Source of the DNA: Acanthaster planci
Lineage: Eukaryota; Echinodermata; Asteroidea; Valvatida; Acanthasteridae
DNA: 35,346 nt
NCBI RefSeq assembly: GCF_001949145.1
Contig: NW_019091440.1
Coordinates: 840,156-875,501 of the forward strand
Direction of reading: 5' to 3'
A program made the translations under genes and the position numbers. Every line of letters starts with the position of its first letter. The first letter of the stretch is position 1. The notes under the pieces were generated by a model. That model ran no database searches. It was given only the letters and a program-made list of their open reading frames with translations, and had not been told where the DNA came from. Below are positions 1 through 13,400 of this stretch, piece after piece.

Positions 1-2739
1 TGGCTTCTAATTCTGGTATTCGAATTACACTAAACAAATAACTAGGAGGGGCTCCCGAGTGGATAGTTTTAACGCTGCATTGATGCTTGGTAAATGCAAA
101 TCGCTTTCTTTTACGGATGTAATTATGGATCATTTACAATTTTTTATAAGAATAATAAGCAGCAAAAAGTGAAAGGTTTATTATTTCTATCTGTGTAAAG
201 GCGTTTTGTTTTTAAAATTAAGGGATTAATTAACGGTAAAGTGAAGATATGATATCTATTATAAGAAGGAAATGTGTGGCCACTTTACAAAAAGCGTACG
301 ACAGCTATAAAAAAGCTGGAACTTCAGAGCAAGTGTGCAAACACGCTAAAATTTTAATGTGGAAAAAACCCTGCAATCACCCTCGAAATAAATGCTTAAA
401 CAATTAGACTGATGAAAATGTGTAAACCATTTGTGCGTATGTTTTTGGAGTTTGTCACGTTCAGGTAATTGGAGTGACTGTCACAACATGTCACGTTTTG
501 TTGAGAAGTGCGCTTTTCCTGGGGCGGTGACGCAGGACAATTTCCTGGCCCCACTAGGCCTGCAGGAAAGCACGGATGTATCAACAAAACTGTTTTCATA
601 CTTCAGGTACATGTAGATGGAAATGGGGAACAAAAATATATGGAATTTCACTGTAACTTCTTTGGCACAAAAGGAATGCTTTTTAAGACATGGATTCCTC
701 TATACATAATATACAGTTTATTTCACTTTCCTTAGTCACAAAGATACATATTACGTCTTTGTTTTTCATATACAACCGTTACATTTGCCAAAAGTAAAAT
801 AATCACATCAATTGCTAAATTTTGTAATTATAAAAACCCTTATTTTTTAAAGTTTTAGACCTTTCTTCCTCTAACATTTTGCACCTTTTCATAAGTAACA
901 AATTACAGGCCTATCATTAACGACAAAGGTATAAACATTCATGGTTAATTTATTTCTAATGGTTACATTTTTAAACAAGTTGGAGCAAATAATGGAACCT
1001 CGCAATCTGAACATTTTCTATTAACAACATGGGCCCAATGTATCCATCCCTTGAGTACTTAGTTCTGAAGTACGCCAGTGGGTAGCTTATTACAATAATT
1101 TATTCAAAAATACACAATAAATAGTACGGTTTCAATGGACCTTGGGAATCATAGTTGTCAAAGATATTTTTCCAAATAAAACCAAGAACCCCTAAAATTA
1201 GGAGCATTTCACGACTGAGCTAAAAGAGGCTATAAGGAGGGGGAGAGTGCAAAATTATAGCAACTTCAGCATAAATGTCGCACAGTTTCACATCCAGAAA
1301 TTTCATCTTAAGGGCTCTTTGGAGCTGTATCAACTGGGGCATTTTGTCATTCGTGCTGTTTTGCCGGTAGAGGGTGCTATTTTCCTATATCGACTTCTGC
1401 ATCATTGGATTTCACAAGATGATGTGACCTACCCTTCCAAACCCAGGCTGATGAATCAGGAGCCACCAACTGGAACTATGCACAGAGACAATGAAAAACT
1501 CCAGAACCCTAACTGCCCGTAACCATAAAAGCTTTCTACTCACCAAATTTCAAGTTTGCATGACTGTGAAAACATGAATGAGGAAGGAGTAAAAGTGGGA
1601 ATTAATGTTTAATTTGAAAAACGTTTAGAGAACTTTTCCATACCATTCGAACGTATAAATGCCCCACCCTTGCAATGATGTCATTGAAAACTTTAAACAG
1701 ATCAAATTGTATACAAGGTAACTAGCTGACACAAAGTTCCGGTTCTTTGCTATGACCGAGCAGGAGAAATGTTTTGCAAATCAAACTACATTTAACAGGC
1801 ATAATTTACATTAAAAACGAATGCCAGATTGCATAAATCAAAACGTCAGACCTCAAAAAGGGTTGTTCCTTTTAAACGTTTGGGAAAATCTGCAAACGGA
1901 TTTGGAACTTTTTCCATTTCAACATTTAAGCGTCCCTTCCTTAGAAAGGAGATGTCAAATTTATCTACTTGAGCCTGGTTTGGGAGATGTTTGGTCACAA
2001 CTGATGAAGCAAGCACAGGTTTTTTTCAACCACGTCAACTGTGACAGACAATAACTGTGTACTTTTCAAATTTCTAAAAGTTACTGTACGTGTGACAACT
2101 GCATCTGTACTTCAACTTGACTGTGGAAGTGGAAGACCCCCCCCCAAAATAAGTAAATAAATGGGAAAACTACTCAAGTTTGTAACTAAAATCTAAGGGT
2201 TAAGAAGAGAAAATTGTAAATCTCCCTCTCGCCAGTCTGAATGAGTGCTCTATGAATCTAGGTTGATGAATCAACCTAAGACACATACCACAGATGAGTA
2301 GAAGATAACATAAGAAACTCAAAGCTGGAAGATGTTGGACAAACAGGAAACAAGAATAATTATCAGATTAGTACTGACTTTGTTTACATGAGAATTCCTC
2401 CGGAGCCAGCGGGGGACCATGGTCCACTGAGCACCATAGGAATAGACTGCATCCATGTGTCGGCCATTTTGAATTGAAAGCAAAGTAAAACTTTTTGTTT
2501 TGGGAACCTGAGGTTAAGCATAACAGCGATGAAATAAAAGTGCTTACAATTTAAGGCCAATTTTCATTTAGAATACTTTGAAATTTGCGATAAATTATAT
2601 CTAAATGTTTTGAGCAGCATTGAAAAAAAATGAGATTTGGAACCCTAAAATAGTTTGCCACCACTCCCTTAACCAATTAGATTGAGTATAATAAATTCAA
2701 GGAACAAGCTGAATAAAGTAAATAAATAAAAAAAATCTG
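1..2739. other. Left flank, no gene recognised
   Basis: The sequence is AT-rich and scattered with stops in all frames. The longest open frame (91 codons from 1247) has no recognisable motif. It may hold the distal 3' UTR of the minus-strand V-ATPase gene: rare reverse-strand poly(A) words occur near 1098 (AATAAA) and 1607 (ATTAAA). Confidence 0.4.
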
Positions 2740-2866
2740 TAGAGGGTTTGCATGGCTGCCATCTTGAAGGCCAGTGCTTTTGTTATGCAGGGTATGCACA
2801 AAGGAGGTTTCCCTGTGGAACAAAAGAACTGCCCTACAAGATGGCTACCACGCAAAGCCTCTATTT
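2740..2866. mobile_element. Palindromic ~125 bp element, copy 1
   Basis: The left arm AGAGGGTTTGCATGGCTGCC and ATCTTG faces a right arm that reads, reversed, AGAGGCTTTGCGTGGTAGCC and ATCTTG. The centre reads CACAAAGGAGGTTTCCCTGTGG. A second copy lies at 5322-5447. Confidence 0.65.
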
Positions 2867-3742
2867 AAGCACACACGTAGACAAAGTGTGGGTCATCAGT
2901 ACATGAGCCTATTAACCATCTTCTACTCTTTACATGGAAGGGGGCACATCTCTGTTCAAAACAGTTTGGGTATTTTATGTCACTAAAAATGTCCTTGTTA
3001 TATAACCACTGGAAAATATCAGACATCTAGTATGACAAACAAGCACTGAGTTTGTATATTCTCAATCTTGACTAGAAAATTATACGCTTACAGCAAAGCC
3101 AACAAAATGACCCTGTGTGATTTTCCATCAAATAATCACTATGAATGGAGTGACCGTTGGAAACGTCCACCTTCAACCCTCAAAATGACTCCGTAAAACT
3201 AAAGACTGGAGGAAAAGTAAAATGACTTCACAGTGGGACACTCAAAACAAGCACCTTCAGTAAGCCAAAATAAAATTGTCCTGCTTCCGATTACTTGACC
3301 CAACCTAGAAAAATCAAGCATAACTGATCTTATTATTCCAAAATAAAACAAAAGCCGATGGCCTAAACACCAGAATCTAAGTTTGCGTACATGTACACTA
3401 TCCTGGGTTTTTTGAAAGTTTCTTCTGGCCAGTTTGACAATGTTTGTGGCTACAACCATTTTCGTTTTGAACTCAAGACAGAGAGGTTATGCGTTGCAGG
3501 TGTCTCCATGGAGTCTCAGAGGCTGCTTTTGTTACTTTGATTTAAATATTACGAATGCGCAAAGGTTTACTCGAGCCTGTACTAGTTATACAAAGCTCTT
3601 AACCTCTTGAGAACGCATTAACGCATAACCACTGTTGAAAGCATGGCTAGCGATCAAGCCGTGATAAGCAGCATTAATATGGGGTCGGCAAACAAGTCTG
3701 TTATGGTCACTTTTCAACAAATTAACAGTTCATCACACTGCT
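2867..3742. other. Gap between two repeat copies, no gene recognised
   Basis: No exon, RNA gene or repeat is recognised. It lies within 1.5 kb downstream of the V-ATPase stop codon and may be 3' UTR on the minus strand. Confidence 0.35.
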
Positions 3743-4101
3743 TACCCCTCCTCTATCCTCCAAAAACCTTCCAAATCCTTCAGACAGTTTTGGAGGATTG
3801 AAGGTGAATGGTAAAAGTGCATGGCTGATTGCAAAGGATGCCATGAGTGAAGGTTGTGGGTTAGACCTTGTGTTGTTCTTGCTCAGTCATGCATAAAGTC
3901 TGCCCGGTATTTCTTTTGAATTAACCGCACTGCTCAAGAATGCCATTCGCACTGCCTCAACATAATGACAGGAATTGCTGAAGGATTTTGAAGGATTGAG
4001 GCAGTAGGCACACCTCCAAAGTAACATTTTCAAGAAAGGTTGGAGGATTCTGGAGGATTGAGGAGGGTCCCTAGCAAAAAGGGCTTAGGGGGTTTGGGCT
4101 A
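3743..4101 (+). mobile_element. GGAGGATT-family element, copy 1 (plus orientation)
   Basis: A ~360 bp non-coding element with a left end of CCTCCTCTATCCTCC type and a right end of GGAGGATTGAGGAGGGTCC, CTAGCAAAAAGGGC, TTAGGGGG type. Its conserved core contains AAAGTGCATGGCTGATT, GCCCGGTATTTCTTTTGAAT and GCCATTCGCACTGCCTCAAC. It shares all of these with the copies at 21749, 22682 and 23464. The ends are inverted repeats, so it resembles a MITE or foldback element. Confidence 0.7.
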
Positions 4102-4127
4102 ATATCTTCGGCTAAAATGTATTAGAT

Positions 4128-4198
4128 TAACCCTAACAGTCCCAAATCCTCCAATTTCAATACAATTTTACATACACACCTAGGGGGTTAGGGTTAAA
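4128..4198 (+). mobile_element. GGAGGATT-family element, short internal-deletion copy
   Basis: It begins TTAACCCTAACAGTCCCAAA followed by TCCTCCAA, and ends ACCTAGGGGGTTAGGGTTAA. It therefore has both termini of the family without the core, and sits just right of copy 1. Confidence 0.55.
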
Positions 4199-4376
4199 AA
4201 AAACTCAGTGAAAATAAAAATGAAGAACAGTGATTTCAGCCACCTGCCCAATTTTGCAAAGTAACAGCAAACAAAACTTTTTTTTGGCTTGGCCCCATTC
4301 TCCCATCAGTAAAAATCCTTTGGCTTTTTCCCAATTTACTAAGATGTCGTCGGTTGATGCTTCTCCCGCTTGTATT

Positions 4377-4472
4377 TCATATCCGATCCCAGAAGTTGAT
4401 ATTGATAGGGTAGTAAACGTAGGCGTAATACTCTTGTTGGCTCATCATCAGGCCGGGGATGTCGTAACCAGA
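4377..4472 (-). CDS. ATP6V1C1: V-ATPase subunit C, last coding exon (exon 12)
   Basis: The acceptor is CTTCTTAG just above 4472 and the TGA stop occupies 4379-4377. It encodes 31 residues in phase 0, beginning [20 protein letters not shown] and ending NFWDRI. The IPGL..SQQEYY.YVYY block is the family signature of the subunit C C terminus. The last ten residues differ clearly from the vertebrate ending as I recall it (a lysine is replaced by proline after YVYY, and the tail is not of the LLEFK type). Confidence 0.9.
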   Translation of the reverse strand, partial: SGYDIPGLMMSQQEYYAYVYYPININFWDRI

Positions 4473-7400
4473 CTAAGAAGACGGCAAGGAAATAACACGT
4501 TAAAAGGTCGATGTAATGTTGTAATTTTCTTCAAGCCCTTGAAAACATTCCTCTGTGTTTCAGACAAACTTCCCTTGTAATTTTTGTTTTTGCTGATTTA
4601 AAAGGTATTTTGGAATAGAAAAAAAAACCGACCAAAAACAATGATGCTGAAGCTGTTGTGTAATCCACCTTGAGCAGAAGCACCCCCTCATTGGTTGAAA
4701 AGACTCATATGGGCAGGAGTGTTCATTTTGTTGGTATCGATGCGACAGTAACGTATGCATTTCATGGTGGTTCGTGAACCAGTGAAGTTCAGTTCTGACC
4801 AAAGGAGCCTCTGTTGCTAAGAATAGCGCCCTCTCTTGGTACAGCTCAAGGCCTACTCAGGAGACTACTGAGCTTCATGCAGTGGTACGGTGATTTAAAG
4901 CCTGGTTTATTGAGTGGTTGGTAGTTGGACCAGGTGGCTCTCTGCTGGACGACGTGTAGACACACACAATTTTCCTCATTGTTCCATGGAGAATGTTTAC
5001 GCTCATTTAAGATTTTTTTTTTAATTTCTGCAGTTGACGTATTAACACGTCCTGCTTGGTTGGGTCAAAGTGCAATTGCGAGGTTAGAGAATGTACGGGT
5101 AAAAAACCCCACCCCCAGCAGCGTTTTCGGGGTAAAATCTGACGTTAACTGGTTAAGGTAGGTGTAGTGGCTCTTTCCTCGCCTTAAATCCCACCTAGGT
5201 CAGCAGGTGGATTGGATTTTCAGTCCCTGCCTGATTCCATGCGTTTCCCTGGACTATTTATGCAGGGTTTTCGTCTTATCTCTAAAACTGAAAATTTCTT
5301 CATTGTCGTCTCATCCTGTAACAGAGGGTTTGCACGGCTGCCATCTTGCAGGCCTGTGCTTTTGTTCCACAGCGTATGCGCAAAGGAGGTTTCCCTGTGA
5401 AACAAAAGAACTGCCGCGCAAGATTTCTTCCACGCAAAGCCTCTATTGGCGCTGAATGCGCGGCTGGACAAACAGAAATAAATGCATCATAGACTCACAT
5501 CTGTGGCAGTCCCGGCGTTGCTGTCAAGGTGGGCGTAGAGTACAGCTAGGTTCTCTCTCAACTTCTTGTGGGATTTCTTGAATGGCTGCAGGAGCATGGG
5601 CTGGAAGTTGACTGGCAGGCCATACCTAAAGTGAGTCATCATTAACAGTCATTAAATCACATGCCAGTTTTGAAGGCCATTTCTAAAGTCCATTTTTGAA
5701 GACCATTTCTGACGGCCATATCTAAGGGCTAATTTTTGAGAAAAATGAATGAGACAGTTTTTGAGGCTAGGCGATAAAATCGCTTGTGGATACCATTTAG
5801 GATTCATTTTAGGAGGTCAGAAATTTGTTTGAGTGATTATATTTTTGCAGGCCAGTTTGAGAACCACCTTGAAGGCCCAAGAGAGCTTACTACCTGACAA
5901 AGTTGATATTTGACATTTAAACCTAACAGCCTGGAGTGATATACTAGCAATCTTCCGTGTCCTTGTAAATCCCAACGCCACATATACTGCCGTAAACTGC
6001 ACATAAACAGTTGGACTCTTTATTTGTGGTATGCCTAATCCCACAGTCAGTACACCAGCGCAGTACTTATCCTGATAGATTTCAACAAACCCTGGCGTTG
6101 GAGTTGGGCTGGTTTGGTCCATTGGGATCACCAGTTGATATAAGATGCTATGATGCGACATCATTTAACACTGGTTGATATTAGTTGACATAAGCTGACA
6201 TGTAACGTTAGCTGCCAGAAGTTAATATTAGCTGACATGTCACATTAGCTGAGAGAAGTTACTATTAGCTGACATTGACATTAGCTGACAGAAGTTACTA
6301 TTAGCTGACATTGACATTAGCTGACAGAAGTTATTATTAGCTGACCTTGACATTAGCTGACAGAAGTTACTATTAGCTGACATTGACATTAGCTGACAGA
6401 AGTTACTATAAGCTGACATGTAACATTAGCTGACAGAAGTTACTATTAGCTGACATTGACATTAGCTGATATAAAGTTGACATCAGGCGACATCTTGTAA
6501 CATTAGCTGATTGACATTAGCTGACAATAGTTGATATTAGCTGGTATCTGTCGATGCAGCCCTACCTGAGGACTGACTCCACAAAGACTCGAAGCGCCTT
6601 GACATGGATCCACGCCATAAATGCCTCGCTGAAGTTGATCTTCAGCCATCTCACCAGGGGTCCCTGCAGTCCAAACACACTGAAATTTATCACTGGGGGC
6701 CACTAATTCAGTAGAAAGAACTGGTCGACAGTTTTGATCTTTGTTCTTGAGCAAATCCACACATTCAGTTCAGACCTTTTTAGATCATCACAAGACCGAC
6801 ACAAGGCCTCCAGTCTGAATTCAAGTCACAAGCTATTCCAATGAACTGCAACAAAAGCATTCCTTTGTCGCTGTTCACCCTGTTACTTATGACTGGTCAT
6901 GTGACTGCTCATGTAATTATCTCAGCTACAACTTGCCACTAAGTGATATGAAACAAAGGTGAGGAAAACCAACGCACCCAACTCGAGCCATTTTTTAATC
7001 CCTTTCGGAGGCATTATTTTCAACTCACATATTGCCTCTTCTTGTCTGCTGCCAATTTGTTGAGTTCGTCTTTCCCAGCCGCCAGGGCCTGCTCGTTATA
7101 CGTAAAATCTCTGACCGTAAATCTGTATACAAAACACGGACAGAATCTAGTTACTGTTTGGGCCTTTGCCAAGTAGGAAAAACAGTTTCTCAAGTAGGTT
7201 TTTGCAGGAACTTTTCTAATGAGCCTTGAGATGGACCAAGAGAGGGCGCAAACGTTCTTAGCAACAGATGCTCCTGTGATTGTAACTGAACTTAGCTGGT
7301 TAAATGACTACAAAATGCATGCGTTGCAGTTGCATCGCTACCAGCCAAATGAACACTCCTCAGCAACCTGGCTCAGTTCCAATGATGAGGGGGCGCTTCT

Positions 7401-10400
7401 GCTCGAGGCAGATATATTTTAGCCTTGCACTTTGAGTCAAATACTTAGTTTGAAACATATGAAAGATAAAAGTATTTTCAAAAGTAAAAAAAAAGCCAAA
7501 AAAGGAACCTCAAACAATGACCCAGCCTTGGAACGATGAAAGGAAAAGAAACTACTTTGTTTACTTGGCCTCTGCTCTGCCCTTTGGAAGAAACTATGCC
7601 GAATGTCCCAGAAATCTTCCACTTTGTAAGAAAAAACCACTGAAAAAAACTTGGAACTTAAACTTCCGAGGAACACCAAGCCCCATTAAAAGTAACAGTG
7701 GACAGAAGTTTTCCTTGATCCTGCAAAATCCTACAAAATCTTGCATCTGATTTGAAAAGATCAAGGAGGGTTGAAAAGGGTCCCTCTGTTGTTAGCGTGA
7801 GCCCCCTACCTGTTTTCCCGGGCGTGAAGCTTGTACTCGTCCACTACTTTCTGGAACAAAGTCACCGTGAACAAACCATGTTCTGTATCCTCATAAATCT
7901 TCCTGTTTAAGTGGAGGAAAGTAATCTAACAAATAAGCTTTATTCTTGGGGTAATCATTTCACAATTCTATCATTCTCACTTTTCTTTTTCCTTGAGTGT
8001 CGGTGAGTTGGTAGAAAAAACAGAGGGTAATAAAATTTTTTAATTCCCCAAACCTGGCAGAATTATCATTTCCTTTTCCTGGCAAGATGTTCAAGACAGG
8101 CTCAGCGACATTAAAACAAAGGGAATTCTTTTTCTTGGTCAGCAGCCAAAAATATGAGTCTAGTGGAAATGAGACCCAAAGAATTATTGATAAATGCCCT
8201 TACCCAATGTAACCCAAGCTTAATTTCCACTTGGTGTAAAATATGGCTATAAACAGATAAAAATTACTTGCATTCTCAAGTACTTGTCAATGTTCATGGG
8301 CATTAATTTGTCATAAACTTTTTGTCAATTGCTTTCATTTTTACTCCCGGGCTCCCAAATTCGAAAGCTAACGTCCTTTTCAAATGAACACAGCCGACCG
8401 GTGAATAATGCAGACTGCACTGTACAAAAACAGAAAGGAGTTCGTTTCTCACCTCAGGTTCACAAATTATTTCAATAAAATGGTCAAAAAGCAGAGACTG
8501 CCTGTTTCTTGGAAAAATCAACTCCAGCAAAAGTGTTTCAAGTATTCAATATCTGTTTTGATGACTGGTGGTTTATCAGGCAATTCCTTGTATGGGAAAA
8601 CGTGCTGGGTTAATGTGTACCTTCCAGGCTACACAAAAAATTTGACTCTAACTTTGAAAGCACACTGTCAGAAGGAAAAACGTACGTGTGCTTTTCGCCT
8701 TTTTCAAGAGGATTTGAGAACACTGGGGCCATTTTTGTCTCTCCGACTTCATAACTAACTTTCACAAATGTTGAAAAATCAGCTGCACGGGCAACGGGAT
8801 CCGAACCCAAGCCCTTCTGATAACAAGCACAGATGCCTCTAATATCCGATTGCTCAACTTGTCACGTCAAGTTTAAGTAACTATGGAACTGTCTGATTTA
8901 CCTCGATGACTTTGGGACGACCATGTCAGCCAGTTTCTCGTATTTCACCTCCCACTCTTGAAACGATGCCCTACAAGGACGGGATAAAATGTGACAAACA
9001 AAACAGGAAAAGAAAATCAAAACTTGAAAAGCTCATATGATGGAATGCAGACAAACAAACAAGTTCACTAGCACGGTATCGAAACTTGGCTAAAACGGTC
9101 CGCCCTTCCCCTGGCAATGTGATAGGAACAGAAATTCACTTGACCCCGCCTAAGAAAAGGGACTTTTTGGACCTTGCTGGAGTTTTACTAGAAGCCGCTT
9201 CATATTTCAGGCGAATGTGAAAATGAAAAAAACTTGACTTTGCAGAACATTTACTCTGAAGTTTGCTGGTGTCGGAAAGTGTTCTGCTTTTGCAAATTCG
9301 CAACCCGACTATTTGATCGGACGTCACAGTTTCACGTTCATGCTCCCTTTTGTGCTAAGCAGAAACTCAGCCTTCAGAACAAGACACTTAAAGCTTTCAT
9401 TTTGCCACTGATGGTGCATGAAGCCTTAACCCTCAACCTCCTCAATCCTTCACCTGTTGGAGGACTGAGGAGTGTTAGGGTTAAAAGGATCATAGAAAGA
9501 TTTTACAAAAACCCTTGACATTGTACCTTTGGGTTTCAGGTAATCATATTTGAAACTTTTGTTTAGTTATTTTCACTCATATTTTGGAGCTTTTGGGGTT
9601 TTTACGCTAAAGACATTTGTACATTCATAAGCAAAACTATGTCATCTAAGGCAATGTATCTTTAAGTTGCTCCGATTTAAGCACAGAAAAGTTCTATGGT
9701 AGATTTCATTTCCTTTGGCAATTCAATGTTGTGTTAGTATATGGCAATGAGCCAGCAAGCAACCTGTCCACAGAAACGTTTTCAGAGAGCAAATTTGGAG
9801 ATAGCAATTTGAACATGAAATCATGCAAAGTAAACCATGTCTTCCTGGATTTACATTAAAGCAAAAGCGCCCTCACTTGTCCAGAAATGCTTGGTCAATT
9901 GTGAATGTTTAAAAAATGCACTTTTCAGTTCAAGTAACACAAAAAGTCTTCATACAGTGAAGAAAGATTCATTCCATAGATCCTTAAACATTGAACACTG
10001 TTGGTTTGAGCAACATTTTGGCGAGTACATGTACTTAAATTAAAATGCCCACCGGCATGAGTCAACGACCCAACTTACTTTGGAACTACGACAAGAAGAG
10101 TGACCAGATACTCGGAATTGGAAATAAAATCCTCCTTCTTGACTAGGTCTCCAAGGTTACGGGTCAGTAAACTTCCCCTGTGTGAAGGACGAAGAAAGAT
10201 ATCACAGTTTCATGTCCAACGTGACCGTGCTTTACAGGCTTTTAAACATATCTTTCACAAAACGGGCAATTAACAAGAGTGCGCCACCAAGAGTTTGCAA
10301 TACATTCTCCAATCAAATTGGTCAACCCTTTTCAAACTCGCATTGGGTCGACAAATTTTGCGCATTGTGATCGGCCAACTCGTTGCAAACTCTTGGTGGC

Positions 10401-13400
10401 GCACTACTGTGAAAAGGCCGTATTGTGCAATAACAGGATTGGTTAACAATTTTACTTACAGAGTATCTATTCTATTTCAACTACGATGCCAAACCAAATG
10501 AGATGTCAGTTCTGTACGCAGTCAAAACCTTCACAAGACCAGTCGCAAGTAGCAGGGTGCATATGACAAAAGGAATGCTTTTGTTGCAGTTCATTTGAAA
10601 AGCTTGTGACTTGAAGTCAGACATGGAGGTCTTACGTTGGTCTTGCGGTGGTCTTGCGGTGGTCTCATGGGGTCAACTACAACATTGTGATATCTCAGAA
10701 CAACTAAATGTGTTTTTTTCTCTGCCAACTCAAATATTTATCACTGTCTCTTTAGGTGAAGAATTGGTTACATACGTTGCTTTTCTCTCCAAAGATTGTA
10801 AGGTGCCTTTCAGGTTGTTGTATGCGGAAGCTTTGGTTTTCAAATCACCATCCATTTGAGTGACTTGCTGTTAAAAAACAAACAAAACAAAAAGACCAGC
10901 AACCTGTGAGTTCAACAGAATCTGAGTTCTTATTGTAAACAAGGTTATTTGCTGCACTACACGAGCACAGAATGTCGCCATTGTGGAGTGTAATGTAGTG
11001 GTTACTAATTCATGAGAGGGCCAGGGGTTCAAATCTAGCTGCTGCCCACAGGTTGTGTCCTTGGGCAAGCTATTTTACCCCGACTTAACTCTCGTCACCC
11101 TGGAGTATCAATGGGTACCAGCATTAGCTGTGGATTGACCTATGAGGGACCAGTTTTCCATTGTATTGTAACAAATTCTGCATCTTGATATCTGAAATTT
11201 TCAAAAAAGCGACAATGAGATAAGACATGTTGCACAAATCTTGACCAAATGACCACCAAAGATCAGCGTTTGTTAAGTTGGGTTTGCAAAGGACTATGGC
11301 TGGGGATCTTGTTAAAAAAAATGGGTATTTCTGGTCCAATATAGCACAGTGCCTGTAGCGAGTTTGTAATGAAACAATACCCTCAGTCCCTCAGTAAGTG
11401 GTCGAGAGGTTACCTTGGAAATAATTTCAGTGATGTTCTTCAGGGGTTGCTTGATGGGATACTTGGCGAGGTCCCACTGGAACCGAGTAACGTACGATGT
11501 CAGGTCAACTACGGGTAAGCACATACGTTAACAGAGGTGGCAGGTGAAAGTCATTATGGGTGAATTATGCCATACAGTGAGAAAATGTGACATTTGATTA
11601 CATCTCTCACAGATTGACAGTTTGATTGAATATTTGTCAAAGTAACACAAGCCATTTATTTACATGTAGCTTTTTCAGAAATTTTGACGCTTTAAGAAAC
11701 TAAATGAAAGCTCTTTAGACCACAGATTGACAAAATAGAAATATCTCTGGAATGAGATTTGCTCATCACCTTCATTCCCTCCTCACTTCAATATTTGGCG
11801 GTAAATTGGGCTCTTGAAAGTGTTGGACTAGAACAATCATTAGTGTGACATCCATACGGGGGATTGACAATGTAGCGCACTAAGAGTTTGCCGCAGACGG
11901 GCCACTTTTCAATTTTACAGTTGACACGCTGCTGCGATTAAGCGCACTTTGTACGTAATTTGGGATATTGCATTGATTAAGGCGTTCCCTGCACCACACA
12001 CCATCACTTTGACTACCTAATGCCCATTTGCAATAGATGGTTTCGAATTTTCAACCAGGATAAGTTAACGAATGAGACTTTGTCGACTTTTTATCCCATA
12101 ATGCACTGCGAAAAGGCCTCGCCAGGACCACCTCTTGGTGGCACACTGCATTGTGAATCGCCCATAGTAACATTTCAAAATTGGTTGCCAGAAAAAAGTC
12201 TCTGGTTTCTGGTCAGCATGCGCGTCGCTGTAGACCTGTGCGTTGGCAAAATAAAAAAAAAAATTTATTTGGTATAAAACAATGTCCGAAAATGGCTAAA
12301 CTTGCTCAATGGACTGGAATCCTGCTACTGTGTAACTTAACATGTTTTTGATGGAGTGATAGGTAGAGTAAAGGAGTCCCTCTTGTTCCTCATACATTTA
12401 GTAGGGCACTCTTTTTTCAGATGACGTCATCTCTGTATTATACAATTACATCTTGGAACCAGACAAACAATGTGGTCTTATGCCCAATGTGCATGCACAA
12501 GCTAAAAATGCTTCTAAAAAGTGAAAAGTGCGGGCACCAGTCTATTTTAGTGTTGGTAGCAGCCGGCGTTACGTGCACATGCAGTTGCGATGGACATTGC
12601 ACTTTATTCCAGAAAAAAAGTGAGGGTAAAAAAAAGCTGCGTCGCCGCACCACGTTTGGATCCAGCTCCTGACAAGAAAGTGGAGACTTTTGGGAGGCCT
12701 TATACATGTATTAAGCTGATGCTAGGGTATACCTCCATTTGCTGTGAGGTTTTCCGCCAGTCTGTCTTTCGTGTCCTCCAAGACCTCGCCAAGGTAGTGT
12801 GCTAGCTTCCGGGCAACGCTGTAAAAGAGAACCATAGATCAGTTGAGGCCAAGTGAACAAATGTATCATTAATCGTGAGAATCCGTGAATTTTTCAAAAT
12901 CTTTGTTAATTTCATCAAAGAGGAGATGTTGGCCATGGTTTCCAAATGCGACCACAAGTAGGCAAAGTGACATCACTGACCTTTCAACGTACGCATCCAG
13001 CTTTCCCAGCTCATCTGACAGCCCGACAAGGACGTCCAACGTTCCGACTTTGAGGTCGGGGATGTTGAACTTGTTATTCATAGACATTGCCGTGGGCTTG
13101 GAGGTCACATTGTTTAGTTTCTCCCAGGTCTGTTGGCAAGTTTTGTCCCCCGGAGCTGAAATCAGCCAAAACTCTGTCAGACTCATCTGTAATGAGAAAA
13201 TAAAGTCAACAGGCAAATTAGCCTTACTACGGCCCAAAAAACAACGCTAGAAATAATGCACGACAAATTTGACAATGTGGCTGGTACCCTGCTACTGGTG
13301 CGCAATATCCTTCTTCATATTGGTGACAAGTGGGCTCTAAATAGACAGAATCATTAATGACAATTCAGAAAAAAACATTTGGGTAAGAATTCCAGATATA

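Noticed and set aside
3743-4198. TTAGGG/CCCTAA words as interstitial telomere repeats
   Set aside because: Only one or two units occur at a time and always at the ends of the GGAGGATT-family element, so they are element termini.
6165-6545. CRISPR-like array
   Set aside because: The units are directly abutting with no unique spacers, in an animal intron; this is a minisatellite.
12869-13237. Longer V-ATPase N terminus starting at an upstream in-frame Met
   Set aside because: The extra residues are encoded upstream of a clean TTACAG acceptor, and the family starts at or next to [10 protein letters not shown]. The 3' extension of the frame beyond 12981 is likewise intron.
12885-13250. 121-codon plus-strand open frame
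   Set aside because: It is antisense to V-ATPase exon 2.
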